A program made the position numbers and the translations under genes. Below are positions 56,406-64,000 of a stretch of 64,000 nucleotides of DNA, in pieces. Position 1 is the first letter of the stretch. Each line of letters begins with the position of its first letter. This DNA comes from Mangrovicoccus sp. HB161399 (GTDB lineage Bacteria; Pseudomonadota; Alphaproteobacteria; Rhodobacterales; Rhodobacteraceae): assembly GCF_013184745.1 (NCBI RefSeq), contig NZ_JAATVU010000007.1:62001-126000 (forward strand), read 5' to 3'. The notes under the pieces were generated by a model. That model was not told the DNA's origin, ran no database searches, and saw nothing but the letters and a program-made list of their open reading frames with translations.

Positions 56406-57278
56406 TCAGAGCGACAGGGTCCGCTCGCGCAGCCAAGCCACGAAGCCGCGCGGATCGCTGGCCCAGCCTCGGCTTTCCTCGGGCGGAATCGGAGTGCCGA
56501 CGATCGGCGCCTGGGGCTTGTTCAGCGCGGCCACCACTTCGTGGATCAGCAGGCCCTGGCGCAGCGTCGGCGAAAGCTGGTTGGCGATCTGGTACCAGCG
56601 GCTGTTCTGCCCGGGGAAGCGGACCGGCAGGACCGTGGCGCCGCTGCGCTGGATCATCTTGGCGGTGAACGGGTTCCAGTCGGCTTCCAGGGCCGGGCCG
56701 AACCAGGTCTGCGAGGCAGCCACCACGCCCGAGGGGAACAGCACGATGGCGCCGCCCTGGCCGAGATGCTCCATCGCCCTGCGGCGCATCTCCAGGTTCT
56801 GCTGCAGCGCATCGGACTCGTGCGGGAAGGGGACGGGCAGCATGAAACGCCTGATCTCGTCCACCCCGGTCAGCAGCGACCGGGTCAGGATCTTGTAGTC
56901 CTGGCGGACGCGGCCGATCAGATCGCCCAGGATCATGCCGTCGACCAGCCCGTGCGGATGGTTCGCGACGACGATCAGCGGACCGCTTCGCGGAATCCGG
57001 TCGATCTGGTCGTGCGGGGTGTGCAGGGCGATGCCCATGATGTCCAGCGCGCGGCGCCAGAAGGCCTGGCCCTCGGGCACGCCGGAACGCTCGAATTCCC
57101 GAATCAGCCGCAGAAGGGTCAGCTTGCCGGTCATCCACTCCATGCCGCGGATGGCCTGCGCCTTCAGCGGGCTGTCGAAAGTCGTCGCATAGGACAGCTT
57201 CCGCTTGTCGTACGGAACGTAATCCGGGCCCTCGACCGTGGCGTCCTGATAACTCTCAACCACTTCCTGTCCATCCAT
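56406..57278 (-). CDS. PlsC-like lysophospholipid acyltransferase family protein
   Basis: 290 residues. LIVVANHPHGLVDGMILGDLI (about 100-120, two parts) is the acyltransferase motif; the His-to-Asp spacing is five residues as in the OlsA/hemolysin-like subgroup rather than the four of PlsC. VLFPSGVVAASQT and ATVLPVRFPGQNSRWY complete the family pattern. Predicted to acylate a lipid at the membrane; the substrate is unknown. The ATG at 57278 follows caggatgga; HPr follows the same strand upstream. Confidence 0.82.
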   Translation of the reverse strand: MDGQEVVESYQDATVEGPDYVPYDKRKLSYATTFDSPLKAQAIRGMEWMTGKLTLLRLIREFERSGVPEGQAFWRRALDIMGIALHTPHDQIDRIPRSGPLIVVANHPHGLVDGMILGDLIGRVRQDYKILTRSLLTGVDEIRRFMLPVPFPHESDALQQNLEMRRRAMEHLGQGGAIVLFPSGVVAASQTWFGPALEADWNPFTAKMIQRSGATVLPVRFPGQNSRWYQIANQLSPTLRQGLLIHEVVAALNKPQAPIVGTPIPPEESRGWASDPRGFVAWLRERTLSL

Positions 57279-57310
57279 CCTGTCGGTCCGGCCGCCCGGC
57301 TTGCAGAGGA

Positions 57311-57589
57311 TCAGAAGTCTTCCCCGAACCGGTTGGCGACCAGATCTTCCAAGGCCTGGGCCAGCTTTGCTGCTTCCGGTCCGCAGGTCTCGACCTCAAT
57401 AGTGGTTCCCTTGGAAGCTGCCAACATCAAAAGCCCCATGATGCTGTCTCCGGACGCACTGAGGCCTTCGCGCGACACGGTCGCCCTGGCATCATGGTTC
57501 TCGACCACCTCGGCAAGCTTGGCCGAGGCGCGGGCATGCAGCCCCTTTTCGTTAATGATTTCGAGGGTCCGCCGTGTTTGTTGCGGCAT
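57311..57589 (-). CDS. ptsH: HPr family phosphocarrier protein
   Basis: 92 residues. His18 in NEKGLHARASAKL is the phosphohistidine, and Ser49 in SGDSIMGLLMLAASKG is the Ser46-equivalent HprK site. Together they define HPr of the PTS-Ntr/carbon type. The chosen ATG (57589) gives the normal length; the frame is open further upstream. It overlaps the 3' end of the EIIA gene by 38 nt. Confidence 0.93.
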   Translation of the reverse strand: MPQQTRRTLEIINEKGLHARASAKLAEVVENHDARATVSREGLSASGDSIMGLLMLAASKGTTIEVETCGPEAAKLAQALEDLVANRFGEDF

Positions 57590-57992
57590 GGGCGTGATCG
57601 TCAAGCGGCGCTCCGTCAAAGCTGTTGATGTATTTCTTGCCGGCGGCGAGCGCGGATTCAACCGCCAGCGCGACCGGCTGGCCGCGCAGCTTCGCCAGCT
57701 TGATCAGCATGGGAAGGTTGGCCCCGGCCATGATCTTGCGCTTTTCCTGGACGCAGGCAGGCAGCGACAGGTTCGAGGGCGAGCCGCCGAACATGTCGGT
57801 CACCACCACGACGCCGTCGCCCTGGTCGACCGCATTCGCGGCGGCGATGATCTCGGCCGTCTTCATCTCCCGGTTGTCTTCGGCGGCAATGGCAATCGGC
57901 ACGATGCCGGTCTGGGGGCCAAGGATATGTTCCAGCGCCGAGAGATACTCCCGTGCCAGACCCCCATGTGCGACAATAACGATGCCAATCAA
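57552..57992 (-). CDS. PTS EIIA, mannose-family (ManX-like)
   Basis: 146 residues of the EIIA-Man fold, His9 in GIVIVAHGGLA as the phosphate acceptor. VVVVTDMFGGSPSNLSL is the typical second motif. No EIIB, EIIC or EIID gene accompanies it, so it is probably regulatory, as in many alphaproteobacteria. It overlaps HPr downstream and ends near the rapZ start upstream by 7 nt spacing, forming one operon. Confidence 0.93.
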   Translation of the reverse strand: MIGIVIVAHGGLAREYLSALEHILGPQTGIVPIAIAAEDNREMKTAEIIAAANAVDQGDGVVVVTDMFGGSPSNLSLPACVQEKRKIMAGANLPMLIKLAKLRGQPVALAVESALAAGKKYINSFDGAPLDDHAHAATNTADPRNH

Positions 57993-57998
57993 GCTGCG

Positions 57999-58916
57999 TC
58001 ACCCGGTTCTTGCCGCAGCGGCGACCATGCCGCGCCGCTCCAGCTCATGATGTCGAATAGACACGCCCCAGCCCTTCGCTGCAAGCGCGGCCGCCAACTT
58101 TTCTGCAAGCGCAACCGAACGGTGCTGCCCGCCGGTGCAGCCGAACCCGAGCGACAGATGGGACTTTCCCTCCTCCAGATAGGCAGGCAGGAGGAATTCC
58201 GCCAGATCCGCGACCTTCGAGAAGTACGCATCGAAGCGCGGATCTTCGGAAATATAGGCCGAAACCTCTGCCGAGCGCCCGTCGAGCGCGCGCAGGGCCG
58301 CCGACCAGTAGGGGTTCCGCAGGAAGCGCACGTCGAAGATCATGTCGATGCCGCGCGGCAGGCCGCGCTTGTAGCTGAAGGAATGCACCGAGAGGGCCAG
58401 CCGCTGTGCGCTCGACCCGCCGAACCAGCGGTCGAGTTCGGCGCGCAGCTCGTGCGGGGTCAGATCGGAGGTGTCGATCAGGAAATCCGCGCGGACCTGG
58501 ATCGGCCGCATCAGGTCGAGTTCGCGCTCCACTCCGGCGGCCGCGGTCTCGGCCGGGGCCAGCGGGTGGCGGCGGCGGGTTTCGGAATAGCGCCGCACCA
58601 GGATGTCGGCGCGGGAATCCAGATATATCAACTCCAGGTTGACGTCCGGGTCGCGGGTCAGCGCTTCGATCATCTCGATCAGCGCGGCGACGCTGAAATC
58701 GCGGTTGCGCACATCGAGCCCCAGCACAAGCGGGCGCCCCAGCGGCGCGCCGTCGATCAGCGCGGGCACCAAGCTCAGCGGCAGGTTGTCGATGGTTTCG
58801 CAGCCCATGTCCTCGAGGGCGCGGATCGCGGTCGAGCGTCCCGCCCCGGACGGTCCGGTGACGAAGATCACCCGGTGATGTCCGGCCGGTTCGGCGTGTC
58901 CTGGGCGTGATGTCAT
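57999..58916 (-). CDS. rapZ: RNase adapter / P-loop protein RapZ
   Basis: 305 residues. Walker A VTGPSGAGRSTAIRAL (about 17-32), Walker B GLDVRNRDF. The C-terminal half carries GTNGGQHRS-type FGCTGGQHRSVALAEKL, the conserved RapZ ligand site. In E. coli RapZ tunes glmS through a small RNA; the alphaproteobacterial role is less clear. The ATG at 58916 overlaps the hprK stop by 4 nt. Confidence 0.93.
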   Translation of the reverse strand: MTSRPGHAEPAGHHRVIFVTGPSGAGRSTAIRALEDMGCETIDNLPLSLVPALIDGAPLGRPLVLGLDVRNRDFSVAALIEMIEALTRDPDVNLELIYLDSRADILVRRYSETRRRHPLAPAETAAAGVERELDLMRPIQVRADFLIDTSDLTPHELRAELDRWFGGSSAQRLALSVHSFSYKRGLPRGIDMIFDVRFLRNPYWSAALRALDGRSAEVSAYISEDPRFDAYFSKVADLAEFLLPAYLEEGKSHLSLGFGCTGGQHRSVALAEKLAAALAAKGWGVSIRHHELERRGMVAAAARTG

Positions 58917-59356
58917 GCCGGCAAGGTCCCCCGTCCCGTGACATATTGCAGAATCCCTGCAGGAAAATGCACGGAATCCACCTTTTTTAGCACCGGAAGG
59001 GACAAACCGAGCAGCCGGATGTGCGCGGCTTCGGGCAGGCGTTGCGTTTCGGTGACAGAAAGGTCGATCACCAGCGCAACCGGGGCAGGCGGGACCAGCT
59101 CGGCCCGGATCAGCCCGATGCCGCGGCATTCGATGGCCCTGGGCAGCGAGGGCGGCGCTGCGGCGATGATCTGATCATTTTCAGCGCGGAGCAAGGTGAC
59201 GTCATCGGCGATCAGCCCGGCGCCGAGCGCCATGAGCTGCAGGGCGAGCGCGGATTTCCCGCTTCCCGATGGGCCTTCGATCAGGACAGCGCGGCCGTCG
59301 ATCGCAACGGTCGAGGCATGCCGTGTCTCTTGGCGGTCAGGCGGGCTTGGATGCAT
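58913..59356 (-). CDS. hprK: HPr kinase/phosphorylase (short alphaproteobacterial form)
   Basis: 147 residues, about half a Gram-positive HprK: the N-terminal domain is missing and only the catalytic core remains. Walker A LIEGPSGSGKSALALQLM (about 25-42) and the HPr-binding IECRGIGLIRAELV segment are present. It phosphorylates HPr on Ser49 in this context. It overlaps rapZ by 4 nt and the short kinase gene by 20 nt. Confidence 0.93.
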   Translation of the reverse strand: MHPSPPDRQETRHASTVAIDGRAVLIEGPSGSGKSALALQLMALGAGLIADDVTLLRAENDQIIAAAPPSLPRAIECRGIGLIRAELVPPAPVALVIDLSVTETQRLPEAAHIRLLGLSLPVLKKVDSVHFPAGILQYVTGRGTLPA

Positions 59357-59996
59357 CCGGTCCTTGGGTCAGTCTCAGGCGGTAGCGGCGGCAAGCGCCC
59401 GGAACCAGCGGGCCGGACTCCTCCGTGCCGGTCCAGTCTCCATCGGCGGCAAGCAGGCTGTCAATGGCAGGCAGGCCGTCCGCAGCGCCGCGCGGGCAGG
59501 TGATGGAGAGCTCCCAGAGCAGCCCGCCGCCGTCGCGCAACAGCCGGAACGCGATCCGGCTGCCGTCCCGGGCAGTGGCCGCGGCGGCCCAGGCGGACTG
59601 CGCCACGCAGATGGCGCCGGGCACGGTGATCGCGGCGGCGTTCGCCCTCAGGACTTGGGTCTCCATCTCGACCGATACGCCGCGCGACCGGGCGGCGGCG
59701 GCGGCGGATTCCAGGTCGTGCGCGAGAAGCGCCTCCAGCGCGCCGACGCCTGGCGCCCTGGCAGAGGCCAGCATCTGCGCCAGCCGGCCGACATCGGACA
59801 GCATCTGCTCGAGCATCATCTGCTCGAAGCCGCCGCCGGAATTCTCCAGCAGGGTCTCGGTGCCGAGCTGGAGCGCGGTCAGCGGGCTGCGCAGGTCATG
59901 GACCAGGTCCCTGAGCCCGGATTTCTGCTGTGCCAGGGCCGTGGCCATGGCCTCGAGCAGGCCGGCTCGCGGCGGAAGCGGGTTGTGCTTGTTCAC
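59337..59996 (-). CDS. Short soluble histidine-kinase-like protein in the ChvG position
   Basis: 219 residues from GTG 59996 (preceded by ggaagg). The phosphoacceptor helix reads LVHDLRSPLTALQLG (His33), a clear HisKA. The second half should be a HATPase domain but shows no NLxxNA, DxGxG or GxGLGL box. There is no membrane segment and no sensor domain, unlike ChvG/ExoS (about 550-600 residues). It may act as a histidine phosphotransferase or a degenerate kinase for the ChvI-like regulator upstream. Confidence 0.8.
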   Translation of the reverse strand: MNKHNPLPPRAGLLEAMATALAQQKSGLRDLVHDLRSPLTALQLGTETLLENSGGGFEQMMLEQMLSDVGRLAQMLASARAPGVGALEALLAHDLESAAAAARSRGVSVEMETQVLRANAAAITVPGAICVAQSAWAAAATARDGSRIAFRLLRDGGGLLWELSITCPRGAADGLPAIDSLLAADGDWTGTEESGPLVPGACRRYRLRLTQGPDASKPA

Positions 59997-60197
59997 GGGG
60001 CCTTCCGACAGTTGCGGGCACGGCCGCTGGACCGGACCGGTTGCGGGACGGGCGGGCGGGGCAACGCTTCTGCTGCAGGTCCGGGCCGGGGGCCTGAGCC
60101 GCGCCGTCATTCGGACGGGCGGGCCGGACTGTCAGGCTCTGGCGGCCCTTTCGGGGCCGGTCCGGGCCGCGCGCGGCCGGGCCGCGGCGCCCGGCAG

Positions 60198-61007
60198 TCA
60201 GGCTCCGGCGGCGGCGGCCGGCCGGGGGGAATAGCGGTAGCCGATCCCGTAGAGCGTCTCGATGGCGCTGAAATCGGGATCGACTGCGCGCATCTTCTTG
60301 CGCAGCCGCTTGATGTGGCTGTCGATGGTGCGGTCGTCGACATAGATGTTGTCGTCATAGGCGACATCCATCAGCTGGTCGCGCGACTTCACCACGCCGG
60401 GACGCTGGGCCAGCGCCACCAGCAGCTGGAATTCGGTGACGGTCAGGCTGACCGCTTCCCCGCGCCAGGTGACGGAGTGGCGTTCCGGGTCCATGCAGAG
60501 CTCGCCGCGCACCATCGAGGAGCTCTCCGGTTCCGGGTCGGCGGCAGGCTGTGCGGCGGCAGCTGCGTCCGGCAGGGGCATGCCGGGCATGTGGCGGCGG
60601 GCGCGGCGCAGGTTGGCGCGGATGCGCTCCAGCAGCAGCCGCTGGGCGAAGGGCTTGTGGACATAGTCGTCGGCGCCGAGCCGCAGCCCAAGCGCCTCGT
60701 CGATCTCGTCGTCGCGGCCGGTCACCATGATGATCGGGAAATCCCAGCCGGTGCGGATGCGCCGGACCAGTTCCATGCCGTCCATGCCCGGCATCACCAG
60801 GTCGATCAGCGCGATGTCGGGAATGTTCAGGGTCATGCCGTCGAAGGCGGCCTGCCCGTCGGCATAGGCATCGACGGCATAGCCTTCGGCCTCCAGCATC
60901 AGGCATACCGTCTTCAGAATTGACGGATCGTCCTCGACCACGGCGGCGCGTATCCGCGGCTGAAGTTCCTGCTGACGAGAAACCGATCCTGTAGCCGTAC
61001 CGGCCAT
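60198..61007 (-). CDS. chvI: OmpR-family response regulator, ChvI-like
   Basis: 269 residues. The receiver has AAVVEDDPS (21-29) and phosphoacceptor Asp69 in [11 protein letters not shown]; the output domain ends [13 protein letters not shown]...GIGYRYSP. A ~35-residue Ala/Pro/Glu linker (about 150-185) between the domains is longer than usual. The ATG at 61007 follows tttgggggtgcatc. In Agrobacterium/Sinorhizobium ChvI controls pckA among acid/envelope genes; here pckA is directly divergent. Confidence 0.88.
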   Translation of the reverse strand: MAGTATGSVSRQQELQPRIRAAVVEDDPSILKTVCLMLEAEGYAVDAYADGQAAFDGMTLNIPDIALIDLVMPGMDGMELVRRIRTGWDFPIIMVTGRDDEIDEALGLRLGADDYVHKPFAQRLLLERIRANLRRARRHMPGMPLPDAAAAAQPAADPEPESSSMVRGELCMDPERHSVTWRGEAVSLTVTEFQLLVALAQRPGVVKSRDQLMDVAYDDNIYVDDRTIDSHIKRLRKKMRAVDPDFSAIETLYGIGYRYSPRPAAAAGA

Positions 61008-61106
61008 GATGCACCCCCAAATAGACTTGTGATTCGCTATTCCCACCCGGGGTTTTCTACCTCGCCGGTTGCAAACGAATTCCTAACCGGGGCAGGCATT
61101 AATCAA

Positions 61107-61138
61107 GTTTGCGCAAACATGAATTTGGTTGCGCTAAC
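61107..61138. promoter_or_regulatory. Palindromic operators upstream of pckA
   Basis: GTTTGCGCAAAC (61107-61118) is a perfect 12-bp palindrome with a central CG step; a degenerate copy GGTTGCGCTAAC follows at 61127-61138, offset 20 bp (two helical turns). LacI/GalR family operators have this form, and the LacI-type PckR regulates pckA in Sinorhizobium. Binder not identified here. Confidence 0.55.
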
Positions 61139-61274
61139 TCATAAAATCCGTCCTATTCAGCGGTTTTTAGGTCATGTTATACGACCTGTACGTCAATTGT
61201 GCGGTCCCATTCGCTTGGGCCGGCCAGCGCGTAACGCGTTTCACCCGCAGTATGCGGAACTCAGGAGCTACGAG

Positions 61275-62873
<1,599 letters not shown>

Positions 62874-62895
62874 GCCTCCGCTCCGCGGATTCAGC

Positions 62896-62922
62896 AAGGC
62901 CCCGGCTGACTGCCGGGGCCTT
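62896..62922 (+). terminator. Terminator after pckA
   Basis: AAGGCCCCGGC, TGACT loop, GCCGGGGCCTT: a perfect 11-bp stem with a short T-run, 23 nt after the pckA stop and just before the convergent permease gene. Confidence 0.8.
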
Positions 62923-62930
62923 CGCCGTTT

Positions 62931-63707
62931 CTAGAGTCCGGCAATCCCGCGGCGCACCAGGTTCAGACCGGCGAGGATCAGCACCACCAGCGTGCAGCGG
63001 CGGAACAGCTGCTCGTCCATCCTGCCGCGCGCCTGAATGCCGATGACCAGGCCCACCATGGCCGGCGCGACCATGGCCGCGCTCAGCGGCAGGGTCTGGG
63101 CGTTCAGCACGCCCGAGCGCAGGTGAGCCAGCGTCAGAACGCAGGCACCGGCGAAATAGACCACGCCCTGCACCCGCACGGATTCGTTCTTGGTGGCGCC
63201 GCTGGCCGACAGGTAGGCCACGGTGGGCGGCCCCCAGACGCCGGACAGTCCGCCGATCACCCCGGCGATCATGCCCACGGCCACCTCGATCCGGGTCTTC
63301 AGGTGCGGCGGCACGCTCAGGCGCCGCCCGCTGAGCTGCCACAGCGCGAAGCCGGTGATCGCGGTCCCCAGCGCCAGGAACAGCAGCGTCTGCGGCAGCA
63401 CCGACACCAACTGCGCTGAGCCCGCGATGAAGACCAGAACGATGGCGATGTAGCGCCAGTAGCGCTTCGCCGCGTCCACCGCATGGTCGAGCCCGCCGCC
63501 GAAGGCCTGGATCACGTTGGTCACCAGGGTCGGCACGATCAGCAGCGCCAGCGCGAACTCGCCGGGCAGGAAGGTCGCCAGTCCCGAAATCATGATCATC
63601 GGCATCGCGAAACCGGTTGCGCCCTTCACGAAGGCCGCCAGAACGGTGATTGCAACTGCAGCAATCAGACCGGCGGGACCGGTGGGCCAGAATAGTGTAA
63701 GATCCAT
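62931..63707 (-). CDS. TauE/SafE-family sulfite exporter-like permease
   Basis: 258 residues with about eight membrane helices, such as LIAAVAITVLAAFVKGATGFAMP and VAVGMIAGVIGGLSGVWGPP. The two repeated GATGF/GGLSG motifs are characteristic of TauE/SafE. The substrate (sulfite, sulfonate or other anion) cannot be fixed from sequence. The ATG at 63707 follows gaaaggacactt; the frame upstream is open but non-homologous. Confidence 0.86.
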   Translation of the reverse strand: MDLTLFWPTGPAGLIAAVAITVLAAFVKGATGFAMPMIMISGLATFLPGEFALALLIVPTLVTNVIQAFGGGLDHAVDAAKRYWRYIAIVLVFIAGSAQLVSVLPQTLLFLALGTAITGFALWQLSGRRLSVPPHLKTRIEVAVGMIAGVIGGLSGVWGPPTVAYLSASGATKNESVRVQGVVYFAGACVLTLAHLRSGVLNAQTLPLSAAMVAPAMVGLVIGIQARGRMDEQLFRRCTLVVLILAGLNLVRRGIAGL

Positions 63708-63869
63708 GAAGTGTCCTTTCAGACTCAGGCATATCCGGATCGGACACCCTCCGCAGCGCAAAACGGGTACGACATTTTATATCCTTTTGGCCTATACAAT
63801 TGAAAATATCTTGCGCTGCGACTGCGAAATGTTTAGACGGCCCTGACTGAACAGCGAAGGAACCGAACG

Positions 63870-64000
63870 ATGCCCCATGACGGACAGAGCCTGCCCGCGG
63901 ACGTGTCCACGATCCTCCCCGATCTTCTCGGCCTGACCGCCGCCGCGGTCGCGCCTGCCGAAGCCGTTCTGGCCAAGGCGAAGGATGCGCTGAAGGCGCA
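63870..64000 (+). CDS. Unrecognised gene, 5' end only
   Basis: 43 complete codons before the window ends: ATG at 63870 with gaagga upstream, reading MPHDGQSLPADVSTILPDLL and an Ala-rich continuation. It resembles the N-terminal extension of some acyl-CoA dehydrogenases, but the fragment is too short to say. Confidence 0.5.
   Translation, partial: MPHDGQSLPADVSTILPDLLGLTAAAVAPAEAVLAKAKDALKA

Noticed and set aside
56541-58910. 789-codon plus-strand frame opposite the acyltransferase, HPr, EIIA and rapZ genes
   Set aside because: Antisense shadow; the minus-strand proteins have clear motifs and overlapping starts.

Overview
The window reads as a high-GC alphaproteobacterial chromosome, most likely Rhodobacteraceae. 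The reasons are the aroE-maf | hemJ-rho-mnmE-mnmG-rsmG-parA-parB order around a DnaA-box-rich gap, the ilvE/petP/petR arrangement, the pckA | chvI-kinase-hprK-rapZ-EIIA-HPr block, and a pca operon that contains a BKACE-family gene. Nearly all of it is core chromosome; the one clearly decayed stretch is about 26.9-29.96 kb. No prophage, insertion sequence, CRISPR array or rRNA operon was seen.

Layout. 0-1.4 kb: aroE (cut by the window edge) and maf, leftward. 1.37-1.76 kb: AT-rich gap with three perfect and several near-perfect DnaA boxes, a likely replication origin. 1.76-9.1 kb: hemJ, rho, mnmE, mnmG, rsmG, parA, parB, rightward, with three perfect 16-bp parS sites inside or at the edges of mnmG and rsmG. 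9.1-12.0 kb: a DUF454 gene, hemW, rdgB, rph, leftward. 12.0-14.3 kb: hrcA, grpE, a YdcF-type gene. 14.2-15.2 kb: an alpha/beta hydrolase. 15.3-20.8 kb: pcaQ divergent from pcaD-pcaC-pcaH-pcaG-BKACE-pcaB, a protocatechuate branch in which BKACE may replace the usual CoA-transferase and thiolase. 20.8-24.6 kb: truncated haemoglobin, a kinase/ATPase fusion and a periplasmic sulfatase.

24.7-31.1 kb: ilvE, petP, petR, a frameshifted amidohydrolase pseudogene, a 0.8-kb gene desert, and a flavoprotein. 31.2-33.6 kb: tonB-exbD2-exbD1-exbB with an iron-box-like operator over the promoter. 34-38.1 kb: radC, dnaJ, dnaK with a sigma-32-type promoter. 38.3-45.9 kb: alkB, a secreted SH3-like protein, an ABC-2 polysaccharide-type permease, cysQ, kdsB, galU and two glycosyltransferases, a surface-polysaccharide supply neighbourhood. 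45.9-50.7 kb: ptsN, hpf, lptB, lptA, lptC, kdsD, rnd, i.e. LPS transport plus nitrogen-PTS output. 51-54.2 kb: an Asp-rich secreted protein, two tandem tRNA-Leu(CAG) genes, an NDUFA9-like protein and a YihY/BrkB membrane protein. 54.4-57.3 kb: a large beta-helix protein and an acyltransferase. 57.3-64 kb: ptsH, EIIA, rapZ, hprK, an unusually short histidine kinase, a chvI-type regulator, divergent pckA, a TauE/SafE permease and the start of an unrecognised gene.

Themes: replication-origin and segregation control, stress chaperones, aromatic catabolism feeding succinyl-CoA, gluconeogenesis tied to a PTS phosphorelay, and envelope biogenesis. The strongest leads are the oriC/parS layout (with a CtrA-type box), BKACE in the pca operon, the sensorless ChvG-position kinase, the paired palindromes upstream of pckA, and the recent tRNA-Leu duplication.
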